Of a stretch of DNA of 64,000 nt, positions 48,216 to 59,312 are shown in pieces; the stretch's first letter is position 1; each line of letters begins with the position of its first letter. This DNA comes from Sodiomyces alkalinus F11 (taxonomy: Eukaryota; Ascomycota; Sordariomycetes; Glomerellales; Plectosphaerellaceae). The position numbers were made by a program, and so were the translations under genes. The notes under the pieces are model-generated. The model had not been told where the DNA came from and searched no databases. It worked only from the letters and a program-made list of their open reading frames with translations. The stretch spans positions 3,156,483 through 3,220,482 of the forward strand of contig NW_021167081.1 of assembly GCF_003711515.1 (NCBI RefSeq), in the 5' to 3' direction.

Positions 48216-51200
48216 ATGTCTCTGCTTCGCCAGCCCACCCGTCATGCGGAGTTGATCTCGCGGCGAATCCCTCCCTCCCTCTTGCGAACACATTCTTCAG
48301 GTTTTCAGTCCCAGTCCCGGATCCCGTCTTCGTTTCAGCTGTGAGCAACTGTACATTCCAGGAAATTGATCGTCTCGGAGAGGCTAACATACTAATCAGA
48401 CCAAGTTCTCATAATTGTCGATACTTCTCTTGCTCACAATCGCATTTCAAGATCATAGCAACCCAGCTGTCACGACGTGCATCTCGGCCGACGCACTATA
48501 ACGCTCACGAAACCCAGGCTATCCGGCACTGCTCTTATCGACGCAACATGTGCAGACATGCAGATAACGATGGCGGCTCGGCTACGACCACCCTTGACCA
48601 CGGATTACTGCCCACTAATGTTGTCCCTCGTCACTACGACCTCACTTTAGAGCCTCACTTCGAGACGCTGAAATTTGACGGCTCGGTAAAGATCGACCTC
48701 GATGTTGCTGAAGACTCCCGAACCATTACCCTGCACGAGCTGGAAATCGAAATCAAGCATGCGTCCCTGACCCTTCGGGCCCCCCATGGACAAGAGACAA
48801 TCTGGAACGAGCCAGAGATTACCCACGATGAGGAGAAGCAGTCGGCCACGTTCGCCTTTCGCGATGTCATTCCCAAGAATTCCAAGGCAGTCCTGGATAT
48901 CAAGTACGTAGGAGAGCTCAACGATAAAATGGCAGGCTTCTACCGCTCCTATTACTCCAACCCCGACGGCTCCAAGGGCGTCATTGCAACGACTCAAATG
49001 GAGGCAACCGACGCTCGCCGAGCGTTTCCTTGTTTTGATGAACCTGGCCTCAAAGCCGAATTCACCGTTACTCTGGTAGCTGACAAGGACTTGACGTGTC
49101 TCTCAAACATGGCCGTTAGAGATGAAAAATTACTTGAATCTGGCAAGAAAGCTGTCAGGTTCAACAAGACGCCGCTCATGTCCACTTATCTCGTTGCCTT
49201 CATTGTTGGGAAGCTGAACTACATCGAAAGCAATGCGTTTAGGGTTCCTATTCGTGTCTATGCTCCGCCTTCGGAAGACATAGAGCATGGTCGTTACGCC
49301 CTCGACATCGCCGCCAAGGGCCTTGAATTCTATGAAAAGGCATTTGGGATCCCCTATCCTCTGCCCAAGCTAGATCAGGTCGCTATGCCTGACTTCGCGG
49401 CCGGAGCGATGGAAAAGTAGGTACCCGAAACTCGACTGTAGGAGTAACTTGCTGACCCATGCATCCCTTGTAAAGCTGGGGGCTCGTCACATATCGCACT
49501 GTGGAGGTCCTGTTCAACGACAAGACTAGTGGAGCCGCCGTAAAGGAACGAGTATCATCGGTTATTCTCCACGAATTGGCACACCAGTGGTTTGGGAATC
49601 TGGTCACCATGTCCGGATGGAGTGGCCTGTGGCTCAAGTGTGTACTCCCGATATTTTCCCCCGATTCGTCGGCGTCATTGCTAACTGGTTCGCAGTGTTC
49701 GTGGGGCCTAAAATGCACAATTTCTTGCGGGTTGGCGGCTAATATCTCGCAGGAGGTTCGCACATCCCCCTGAATATGTATCATGTCAGACGGAGACGCG
49801 TTATCTTGACAATCTTCGAACAATGCCCCTATTTCTTCAAGCGAAAGAATTGCCTTTCCCCCCTCCCCTGGTCCCTTTAATTGAGCTTCAGCGTCCTCTT
49901 CTAACGGATCTCGAGTTGCATGCTAATGAACAAGTCAATAGGGTTGGGCTGAGTTTGGTGCTCGCTACTCGCTGAATGCGTTGTACCCGGAGTGGAAACT
50001 TAAGGAGTCTTTTGTCTCTGAAGACCTCCAATCTGCTTTGGCGTTGGATGGTCTCAGAAGCAGCCATCCCATCGAGGTTCCCGTCAGCCGGCCTGAAGAT
50101 ATCAATCAAATTTTCGACAGCATAAGTTACGCCAAGGGCTCCTGCGTCGTACATATGCTATCTGACTTTCTTGGCGAAGAGGTCTTCATGGACGGTGTGC
50201 GGAAATATCTCCAGAGACATATGTATAGGAACGCAAGCACCAACGACCTTTGGCTGGCTTTAAGCGAGGCGAGCGGCAAGGATGTTGCATCCATCATGGA
50301 TATTTGGACGCGAAACGTTGGGTATCCTGTCGTATCAGTCACGGAAGATGGCTCGAATGTTCGTCTTGAGCAACATCGCTTCCTTGCCACCGGAGACGTC
50401 AAGCCGGAAGAAGATGAAGTCCTGTACCCAATATTTCTCAAACTCCGGACAGAGGGAGGGATCAATAACGACCTGACGCTCACGACGCGAGAGCGGGATA
50501 TCAAGATTGAACACCCGGACTTCTTCAAGATCAACGCCAATTGCTCTGGGTTCTATCGAACCAAGTATTCCAGCGACCGGCTTCAGAAGCTCGGCAAGGC
50601 TGCAGAGTTACTAACGGTGCAGGATCGGGTCGGTCTTGTAGCTGATGCATGCGCTTTGGCAACCTCCGGCTATCAAAAGACGTCTGACAGCCTGACTCTC
50701 TTCCGGGCCCTGAGTGACGCAGGGGAAACAGAATTTCTGGTGTGGGACCAGATCCTATCCCGTCTCGGCTCAATTCGGATGGCATGGATTGAGCATGACG
50801 CGATCGTGGACACTTTGTTGAACTTCCAAAGGGAGATAACAAGCCCACAAGCCCACCAAATGGGCTGGCAATTTCTACCCGAAGATGGTCATGTTCAGCA
50901 GCAGTTTAAGGCGCTTATGTTTAGCGCGGCAGGCATGAGCGGGGACAAACTAGTCGTTGCAGCCGCTCAGGACATGTTTAAGAAGTTCATGTTCGAAGGA
51001 GACAAGTCGGCCATCCATCCAAACATCCGGGGAAGCGTTTTCGCAATAAACCTAAAGAATGGTGGCGAAAAAGAGGTATGTGCCTGTTCCTATCTGTGGC
51101 GTCTCGCCACGGGGTCCTCGCCAGAGTCTTCTTGGTTACGAACGGATTTGGCTCGCCATATTGTGAGCAAAAGTATACGAAAGCCATGAGGATTATGTTT

Positions 51201-51695
51201 CGGTCCGCTGAGCTCACGTTTCTCATTCCTTAGTACAACGCCATCCTGTCCTTCTATGAGACAGCCGAGACGAGTGATCAGCGCAACTCGGCACTACGTA
51301 CTCTCGGTCAAACCCGAGATGATCGTCTTATTCAACGCACCTTGGACCTCCTCTTGAGCGGAAAGATTCGAGATCAAGATGTATATTTGCCAATCGGCGG
51401 TCTGAGGGCAACTAAGGCCGGAATCAGGGCACTTGCCAGGTGGATGCAGACGTCTTGGGACACCATCTACACCAAGTTCCCGGCGCAGTCCTCCATGATC
51501 AGTAGCATTGTCAGCTATTGTACTAATGGGCTTTCTCAGGAGAAACAGCTGGAGGAAATTGAACAGTTCTTCAAAGACAAGAGCTTGAAGGGATTCGATA
51601 GGTCTCTTAAGCAAGCCACAGACTCCGTGAAGGCCAAAATTCAGTGGCAGGCCAGAGACACAGACGACCTGCGTCGATGGTTGGGTATGGTCTAA
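48216..51695 (+). CDS. ape2: M1-family zinc aminopeptidase (Ape2/Aap1 type), five or more exons
   Basis: M1 metallopeptidases remove N-terminal residues from peptides. Exons as I read them: 48216-48340, 48400-49416, 49476-49641 (or to 49637), 49942-51075, 51234-51695 (TAA 51693). Joined this way the product is 967 residues from ATG 48216, or 876 from ATG 48548 ([10 protein letters not shown]), the usual family start. Landmarks: [16 protein letters not shown], then GAMEN split by an intron (49406-49416/49476), [10 protein letters not shown] at 49570-49599, and SYAKGS with the active-site Tyr at 50128-50130. The C-terminal helical domain ends [10 protein letters not shown]. The codon for the third zinc ligand (Glu of NEGF), expected next to 49637, is not found; Lys-Cys would replace Asn-Glu. 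So the enzyme may be inactive or this copy broken. Codon use and CA/TG content are normal, with no RIP. Confidence 0.85.
48341..48399 (+). other. Intron 1 (in the N-terminal extension)
   Basis: 59 bases: donor GTGAGC, branch CTAAC (48384-48388), acceptor ATCAG. Removing it joins the ATG at 48216 in frame to the MCRH core. The upstream exon reads [17 protein letters not shown]..., rich in Arg/Ser/Leu and lacking acids apart from one Glu, like a mitochondrial presequence. Confidence 0.6.
49417..49475 (+). other. Intron 2, inside the GAMEN codons
   Basis: 59 bases: donor GTAGGT, branch CTGAC (49452-49456), acceptor TAAAG. Splicing restores [13 protein letters not shown], an excellent fit to the family. 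Confidence 0.92.
49638..49941 (+). other. Unresolved intron region where the NEGF motif should be
   Basis: About 300 bases between LWL and [13 protein letters not shown] standard 58-base intron could be 49638-49695 (GTGTGT, CTAAC, CGCAG), and a standard 3' end is CTAATG...CAATAG at 49923-49941. No mini-exon between them supplies Asn-Glu in frame. The frame is 4 bases short for donor 49638; donor GTACTC at 49642 keeps the frame but gives Lys-Cys. Confidence 0.6.
51076..51233 (+). other. Intron 4
   Basis: 158 bases: donor GTATGT, acceptor CCTTAG. Joins GGEKE to YNAILSFYE as in the family. Confidence 0.85.
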
Positions 51696-51857
51696 TGTCG
51701 ACCCCGCCTTTCTGCCTTCCCACCCTTCGCTGAAGAGATATTCGTTCCGTCACCGACCGAGGTTCTTAGTAAGGAGTAACATGTATTTCAAAATCAAGAC
51801 TTGTTCGGCTGTAGATATCGAAGACACAAGGGATGAATAATATACTTGAACAGCTTT
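51696..51857 (+). other. 3' untranslated region of the aminopeptidase
   Basis: Unmutated sequence with a possible polyadenylation region at GAATAATATAC (51834-51845). RIP-type sequence starts soon after, at about 51895. Confidence 0.5.
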
Positions 51858-51893
51858 TGTGGCGAGACCACACTGATAGTGTGTGAGCCACAC
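51858..51893. repeat. Imperfect hairpin at the gene/RIP boundary
   Basis: GTGGCGAGACCACACT ... AGTGTGTGAGCCACAC forms an imperfect stem exactly where normal composition ends. It could be a transposon terminus or a transcription-end structure. Confidence 0.4.
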
Positions 51894-53785
51894 CGCACCA
51901 TTAACCACTAGGGCTAGGGTATATACACTATTATACTAGCCACTATCTAAGGCTAGGGACTATATATATTAGTGTCTTTACATAGCCGGCCGGATCTAGC
52001 CTAGTCTTAGCTTGATTATTATTACCTCTTCCCTTATATAAAGTCTATATCGCTATAAGTTAGTAGTAACTATTATTCTTTTATTTGATACTAGAAATCT
52101 AGTGCTATTAATTATAGTTTATACTAAAAATTAGATTTAAACTAAACTCAATAATTAGCGCGAAGCCGTCGCTGGCCTAGCCACGCCTAGCCTTATCTAT
52201 CTATACACTAAGCCTTAAACACACTTACCTAGATTAAATATAGCTTTATAACGTTCTAGAAGCCAGATCATTACTCCGCTATAGTTAAGTATAAGCTAAG
52301 TTCTATTACGAAATCCACTCCGTTCACGTTATCGTCTTATATTAAGTGCTCGAGGTATAGAACATAGCTAATATTCACGATTTACGCGAATTAAAGGATC
52401 ACTACGTACTCGAGTAGCTTAACCGCGTTAAAATATTATAATTAGCCGTTTATACCTTCCGAAAACGGGTTGCGAAGTTCTATAACGTATATATCTTGGA
52501 GGACTAATTATACCCTAGCTTATTACTAGATATACCTAGGGCTATAGCCCTATATATAGACTCCACCTAAGATATAACGGACTAACTAATATAAGGACTC
52601 GATTCTATCTATATTTGTACCCTATATAACTTGTTTAGTAATAGAAAACACCTATCCTTGGCCCTAAACCTATATAAACTATTCTTAAATAACACTCTAT
52701 TTCCACCTTTACTACCTTAACCCTCATTCATTCGCTCCGAAATAACCGATATGAATTTACCCCCCGATCTATTATTAGACGGTTCCGTAATAGAGTAAGC
52801 TAGGGTAATATCTACCTTAGACTATCCTTATTAATCCTTAACTATAAAGGAAAGCGTATGTCTAATAGCTCTGGTTAATATAGTAGTACAATATATAGTC
52901 TTACTAGTATAAGAAGCTATATAATAACAGTAGGAAAACGTATAGTAGCGCTAGGACTCGGCTACTAAGCCTCCGGGCTCTAGATAAAACCATTTACTCC
53001 CCACCCTAAATACCTAAACCACACGTAGGTCTATAAGCAGTTCCGTACTATACATCATAGAAATAAAGATAGAATAATAAGTTCTATTACTATAATCCTA
53101 ATTCCCCTTTTAATACCCCGTTACGTCCTGTTAATAGCGGTATATTTGATCTAGATACTAAAGACCCTAATACGGCGGAATTATTAATAATAGAACATCC
53201 ATAATCTATATAGATATCTAAGGATTTATAGATCGCCTTAGGAATCTCGCTAAAATATAAGAGGAATAGGTTTAACGAGTCTAGACTATATACCTCTTGG
53301 GCAGTGCTCTTATCTAGTATACTAGAACCCTTAGTAAGACTAATAAAGACCCTATATAAGATAGACCTATCTATAATATTTATACTTAACTTACTAAGAA
53401 CTTCAAACGCCTAATCGATATAGGCGTTATATATTAGTAAGCAGGCCTATTTCGTATTAAAGATATCGTAGCCGGTAAACTAATTAAAAGTTATAGTTAA
53501 TATAAGGATACTATACTACGGTCTATAATTAATCCACTCTCTAATAACACGAACTATTAGTTATTTATCCGTAATAACTAGACTTACGCTAACTATCTCT
53601 ATAATAGCCGGTCGTATAATAACTGTACTAATATCCTAAACTACTACAGGTCATTTACCTAATACCCTAGTAAAGGATTATATAATAGGAACTATCCTAC
53701 TTTATAGTAATAAGGTACCGAATAGGCGACCACTTCTATACTAGAAAGGAAAATACTATTATAGAACGTTTATAACACTAGTAAT
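51894..53785 (+). other. RIP-degraded coding-like relic, family not recognised
   Basis: From about 52250 the plus strand has frames with stops at Gln positions and stretches such as EIHSVHVIVLY, IANIHDLRELKDHYVLE and YTFRKRVAKFYNVYILED, then TDMNLPPDLLLDGSVIE at about 52748. The general look is gag-like (helical, charged), but no zinc knuckle or catalytic motif was found. Boundaries unknown. Confidence 0.35.
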
Positions 53786-53857
53786 AGCGGGATAGCGTAG
53801 GTCGTAGACATGCCTAGTGGCCGCGTAAGGCCGTGGGTTTGAATCCCGCTCCCCTTA
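53786..53857 (+). tRNA. tRNA-like sequence (degenerate tRNA or SINE head)
   Basis: A possible cloverleaf: 5' acceptor AGCGGGA against 3' TCCCCTT with one mismatch, T8-A9, a D-arm GCGT/ATGC with GG in the loop, and a good T-arm GTGGG-TTTGAAT-CCCGC (53833-53849). GGTTTGAATCC is a B box, and TAGCGTAGGTCG fits a weak A box. Only 19 bases lie between the D- and T-arms, so the anticodon arm is too short for a working tRNA. A T-rich run (53870-53875) follows, as a Pol III terminator would. I favour a tRNA pseudogene or SINE over a functional gene. Confidence 0.4.
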
Positions 53858-53860
53858 ATC

Positions 53861-53885
53861 GCGCGCGAATTTTTTAATTCGCGCG
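53861..53885. repeat. Near-perfect CGCGCGAATT hairpin
   Basis: CGCGCGAATT, a T spacer, then AATTCGCGCG, directly downstream of the tRNA-like sequence. Ten paired bases. Unusual amid RIP DNA because CpG-rich stems stay intact when CpA is the RIP target. Confidence 0.7.
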
Positions 53886-54052
53886 TAATCTACCCGGAGC
53901 TCCTGCACGTTATAGGGGTCCCCGCACGTTCAGGGAGATATTTATTAGCTTACGCGCTAATAACTAGAAGCACACTGCCTCCGGTATATACCCTTATTAG
54001 GTGGAGAGGGTATATACCTACCACACGTATTTAAGCGCAGCCACTATATATT
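53886..54052. other. Short spacer, no gene
   Basis: Contains GGTATATACCC/GGGTATATACC inverted phrases at about 53981-54020. Nothing else recognised. Confidence 0.4.
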
Positions 54053-54231
54053 AGATAAAGCGTAGTCAAAATCGTCACAAAAGAAGTCAAAATTAATTAA
54101 GGTAATTATGTATAATAATAACTGTGTAAGGACTATTAGAGAATTCCTGCCACCGTAGAATTAGTGGAGAAGATTCTATAGGTGTCTACCTGGATAATTA
54201 CGTAACCGAAAAGACTATAGTCTATTCAACA
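54053..54231 (-). repeat. LTR-like repeat, copy 2 (probable Copia 3' LTR)
   Basis: Partner of 37559-37747. On the minus strand it starts TGTTGAATAGAC and lies just downstream of the Copia pol that reads leftward from 57.7 kb. Confidence 0.65.
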
Positions 54232-54239
54232 CATCCCCT

Positions 54240-57200
54240 AATCACCCTAAACGTTAGTTTAGGGATTAAAGCTATTCGTAACTGGTAGATATAATAGCTA
54301 AGTGATCTCTTTGCTGTAGCCGCACTTAAATTCATCCTCCAGGTCCTCTAAATATTCTATGCGGACTTCCTCTAGCTATTTTTACTATAACCGTTCCCGT
54401 ATATCTATTACGCCTACCTAGGACCTAAGTATCTTAAATGTCTCGCAGTATAACGCCTTTATTAGGCCGTCTACGACTATTTCCCCGCTCGCTATATACG
54501 TTACAAGCATTTAGCCTTATTCCTTTACTTAGCGTAACTAATAGCTATAGATATCTATATAGCGGAGGCGTGTTATTAAGGTGCTAATCTCTTAATTAAC
54601 TACCCGAATCGTTTAGTTATTATCGTATAGGATCCTTTATTCCGCATTATTAAATTCCACTCCTATACTAAGTAATAGCTATTATATAAAGATACCCTTT
54701 TGTATATCTTATACTAACGCTAATAGCTCTGCTTCGGTTATTAACGTTATAACCGTATCTTACTTCTTAGCACGCTACGCGATTACTCCTCTAAATAAGT
54801 GTACTATATATGCTTAACTACTTTTACGATTAAGGGTATTATCGGTAAAGGAGGCGTTAGCATACATTTTAATAGTATCGCTACCCCTTAGATCTAATAT
54901 AAACGATTAGCTATTAATTAGATAAAGAATTATATAATCGGCGGCCTAGCAGTATATAGGCCCTAGATTAATATTAAACCGGTATAGCCTAGATACTATA
55001 AACGCGATATTAGGCCGCGATATCACTACTACGTATAGCATAGATCCTTTCTTCCGTTAATAGCTTTTAACTTTAGTCGAGGTTCCGAAATAGAGTAATA
55101 GTTCTACGATTTTAATTAGGTGCGTTAAGTGATAATTACTGCTATGCTTACTATTTAGCTTTAAAAGGCGTTCTAACTTAGCCATGTAATCGCGTTACGA
55201 TACCTAGATTTTACAAGCGACGCGGTCGCGAATAACCTTAATACTAAGTAACTACTATAAAGGATCATTACCTTATAGGTTATAGTAGCGTTATATATTA
55301 TTAATAGCCTACTCTATCTATACCTTATATTATTTCTTATAAGTAATAACGATATCGTCGACGTAGAAAAACAGGATTACACTATAACACAGGAAGTAAT
55401 AAGGTTCCTACGGCATTATCTAGAAAGCGTCCGCTAATAGGAAGCTAACAACACTTTTACTAGAGTAATAGGGACTCCTGAAGTCTATATAACGCTTTTT
55501 CAGGATTAAATAACTCCTTAGGGCTAGAAAGCCTGGCGGCGGCTATATAAAGATATTATAGGGGAGTAGCGCGTATATAAACGCGTTTATAACGTCGAAG
55601 TATAATAGCATAAGGTGAAAACGGGCGGCGATTACTATTAACGCGCGGAATAACCGTCCGGCTAATATAGCTATATACGTCTTCTTAACAGAGGATTAAT
55701 ATTACTAATCTCCTCGCACCACTAGCCTTATCTTATATATATATATAAATCTATACTATCGAATTTATATATTATTACCTATATCGGGGTTAGAACCTGA
55801 TTTCTATCTATTACTGATACCGGTACCTATATCCACGACCCTATCTCCTCGTGGCTCCGTAGGTAATCTTCTTATATCTATGGGAATAGGTAGCCGTAAG
55901 GGTATAAGGGTATATTGCGAGGGTTTTTCGGAGGAGGAGGGAGGTCTTTATGATAGATCTTCGAGGCCGGGGCCGTTAAAACCGCTAGAGCCGTGCTTCC
56001 GGAGGCTACCGCCGGTATTATATTTCCCGAGGCTACTATTAGGGCCGTAGACTTAAGTAATAGTAATAAACACAGCTATAGCATCATAATGGTAATCCTT
56101 TTTAACCGTAATTTAGTTAGCGAAGTCCTATCTTAGGTGTGTATATTTAGGGCGTAGTGGCTAGTATTGAACGCAGCTACCTAATTCTCTCTTTACCAGC
56201 TATCTCCTTACCGATATAAGCGTGCTCCTCTTTCCATAAGGAGCCTTATAGGCGTAGCTATAAGGGCATTGCTATATCGTATTCATTTCTCTACGAGGAA
56301 CCCCGCTAATATAGGGGAATCACGATTTCCTAATATCACGGCTATTATAAGCGCTATAATCGATAGCGGAGTTACTAGTAGAGTAGGAAGTAGTGGACCG
56401 GGCGGATATATATAGTAATTAGGCGCTATACTAGCTATATCATACTATTCGTGACTTAAATCTTATCCGTCTAGATTCGAGATAGTCTCCTCCACCGCTT
56501 TACGGCCGGAAGCTATAGACTATAATCTTAACGGTAATACTAGTAAGGAAGGGGATCTAGGGGTAACTAACCCCGGCGAGGGTAAGGGCAGGGGTATATT
56601 AAGCTTAAAATAAGCAGTTATATAAGGGGGGGTCCTTAGCTTATACGTCTATAAACGGGCGTGAATCGCTAGCCCTCTTTTATTTAATCTAACTAATTAG
56701 GTCTTCTAATTACTCCTCGGTCAACCAACGGAGGTTATCCTTAAAGGTATTAATATCGCCATTAAAAAAGACACGTTCGTTAAAATCTATATCGCGTATA
56801 CTAATAATGCGGTTACGGTTTCGGCTATGGCCTAGCACCTAGATACCGAAGATAGTAGTGGAATCGTAGCCGATAAGGTAGCGGATATAGATATAAGAAG
56901 CTATACGATTTAATAGCTTATTAGGGCCCTTTTACGCGTCCTTTATTATCACGTACGCCTTATAGCCATAGAGTCGAAGGTATAACAAAATCGGCTTCCT
57001 TTTAAAGAGGACCTTATATAGCATTTTCTAATCCTTTTACTACCTGTATAGCGTGCGGTTATAGACGTATACGGGCGTGGGAATAGCCTTAGACTATATA
57101 AATAGCGGTAGGTTTACGTGGATATTTATCGTATAACACTTCGAAATAACCACGGCAGCAGCGGATTCGGCACCCCCGTTCTACGCTTAAGTATCGGCGG

Positions 57201-57715
57201 CAGATACCTCTAAAAGGATACTCTCTTTACGCAGGAATTTGGTGATATCGTAGGATTAAGTTAGCCTATTATTAGATTTAAAAACGCGCACCTTATAACC
57301 TAATTAATAGTCTACCTAGGCAAGGAATTCCTTAATTATTACGAGGATATCCGCTACTAGCTTACTCTTTATAACGTAGGTAGCCGTAAAACCACTATAA
57401 CAGTCGGTAAAAAAATATAAAGCTGACGTCCCCGTCGGATATTCGGTTCAAATCCGTGAAATAAATTGCTTACCGTTCCCCTACGAAAGCAGGTGTATTA
57501 TAAGGGTGTCTACTAATATAGCGCTTTATCCTTATAAGCTCGTAAGCCTTATAGTCGATAGTTATTAGTCCCATGATTTTGACCCCCTGCGTCTGCTCTT
57601 CTAGGTGCCGTAGTGGTTTATGGCCAGTATGCCCTAGCCGAAGATGCTATAAGATGCTCTCTGCAGTGCTTGGATACCGTATCGTCGATGTGTGGACATC
57701 TTTTTGTCCCAGGTC
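54240..57715 (-). mobile_element. Ty1/Copia pol relic (integrase to RNase H, minus strand)
   Basis: On the minus strand from 57.7 kb: a GAG-pre-integrase block with HLRLGHTGHKPLRHL (about 57650-57605), integrase with FTDCYSGFTATYVIKSK (about 57395-57345) and KPILLYLRLYGYKAYV (about 56995-56945), and RT with ILFFYVDDIVIT at about 55345-55380 (YVDD 55354-55365). RNase H should follow toward 54.25 kb but is hard to read. The gag and protease parts are missing at the 57.7-kb end, so it is truncated. RIP stops throughout. Confidence 0.82.
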
Positions 57716-58316
57716 AAAATAGCACTTATATAATCAACGTGATAGAGCAGAAATCTCGTGTTTGTGTATTATATTAAGTTATATCTATATAAGACTCTTA
57801 TACGCTTAATTCTAGATAGTAAAGACTGTATTATAGGTACTATATTATTTAGATCCTATCCGGTCTTTTCCGGTATCCGCCCTTATTATACCCTAATACC
57901 TAAGGTCCCCGAGATATAAAACCCTTAGTTAGGCATAGATCCCCTAAGGACTATATCGTAGTCCGTGTACCTATAAAACACACCCCCTTAGTTAAGGTGG
58001 GTCTTCCTAGCTTAACTAACTAATCAGAGGCTTCGGTTTAAACTAAAAGCTCTTAGAGTTTCTAGTATAAAATCAATAGTTAAGAGAAAAACGCCGTCGT
58101 AAAAGGAATCTTAATCCGCCCTATTTAACTGTTTAATGTAATTCTATCTTAATCGGTTCCTCGATCCTGATTAGCCGGTTCTACTTAATCGGATATATAT
58201 CTATCGAATCTACTACGCCCTCGGGAGCCTTCGTTATCGTTACGGCGACGGCTTTAGCGCGTTTAATCTCTTCGTGTAGTTATTTTAACTACTCGATACG
58301 ATCCTTTCAGCCCGTT
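57716..58316 (-). repeat. Copia 3' LTR, inverted relative to 44.2-44.85 kb
   Basis: The reverse complement aligns with 44150-44845, including the AGATTTCTACTCTATCA and AGGGCGGACTTAT blocks. It holds only one unit of the 110-base tandem duplication seen in the other copy. Confidence 0.75.
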
Positions 58317-58324
58317 AAATCAAG

Positions 58325-58663
58325 CCAAGAGCCCTGCGGGAAGCCCTAGCAGGCCTACCGCTATCTATGCCGCTATTATTCGGTACTAAAAGAGGAATAC
58401 AGGCCTTACAGACCTATCTTTTAGCTACTAAAATAGCCTCGGTAGAGTAGTACAGGGCATAAACTATGATTCCTGCGGTCTAGTTATTTTGCTTTGGTGT
58501 CTTTTACCTATTAGGTTTATTAGGCAGATTGTAACGGAGTATTTCCCTTGTTTATTACTACGCTTCATTCTACTATACCTAGCTTCTAATAGCCTTTAGC
58601 CTTTAGGGCGAAAGGCGCCGCGCCACAGCTTTAGGGCTGCATGCGCGTAATGAATCAAAAGAA
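58325..58663 (+). mobile_element. 5'-truncated LINE copy with target duplication
   Basis: Matches 21719-22050, the 3' end of the Tad-like LINE, and ends in an A-rich tail. AAATCAAG stands on both sides (58317-58324 and 58664-58671). It interrupts a Copia RNase H/LTR junction; the host sequence is uninterrupted in the sister at about 44080-44150. Confidence 0.88.
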
Positions 58664-58671
58664 AAATCAAG

Positions 58672-59312
58672 CTATTACTATATCCTTTTAACCCCTGCCT
58701 CCAGTAATACCTTCGTTAAGTCGTCCGTAATTATATCCTTTATATTAACGTATATAACCTTAAAAAGACCTTACTATACTAACTACCGCGTCTACTAGTT
58801 ATAAATATCAATATGCCGTAGCCTTATTCGCAGGCGTTATGCCTTCTTATTAGCGAGGCTAATAATATACTAATTATCGTAATATAGCGATAGTTAGTAT
58901 TAATCTAACCGAAGCTTTAAATCCCTTAATATTCGATTAATGAATAACGTCTCCTTAGCCGCCTCGGTAAGAGCGAGTAGTTCCGACTCTGTTAACGATA
59001 TCGTAACCGTCGGTTACTTACCCGCCTTCTAGTTAATAATACCGCCGAAAAGCTTTATCGTATATCCCTATAAACTCTTACGGTCTAGATTATGCCCGAA
59101 GGACGCGTCGCTTACTATTAAGATGAGCCTACCCCCTCCGAAATCTAGGCAGTAGTGTTGTATATAGTATAGGAATAGCAGGACTTATTAAGCCCTTTTA
59201 AGGTAATTAGAGGAGGGGTTAACGTTATATTAGGAAAGCTTTAAATAAGCGAACGCGATATCGAGTTTTAGTATAATAACAGTATATAGAATTAAACCGA
59301 TTATGCCCTAGT
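58672..59312 (-). mobile_element. Copia RNase H relic (minus strand)
   Basis: On the minus strand: KETLFINRILRDLKLRLDQ-type sequence near 58965-58905, then YYDN and IISLANKKA, matching the split Copia at 38.4/43.9 kb. The upstream part reads SFG...RKSLQGYTIKLFGGI (about 59110-59030). It is cut at 59313 by an LTR. Confidence 0.75.

Noticed and set aside
48647..48997. Open frames on the minus strand opposite the aminopeptidase (also 48655-48921, 48994-49185, 49383-49823, 50127-50540, 50531-50848, 51294-51614)
   Set aside because: They are reverse-strand shadows of a real coding sequence. None shows a domain, introns or family resemblance, and the plus strand has clear M1 motifs.
49753..49976. 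An open stretch of about 74 codons that could be an extra aminopeptidase exon (after acceptor CTCGCAG)
   Set aside because: It does not encode NEGF or any M1 sequence, ends in a stop in the frame where FGARYSLN is expected to begin, and is short enough to be open by chance.
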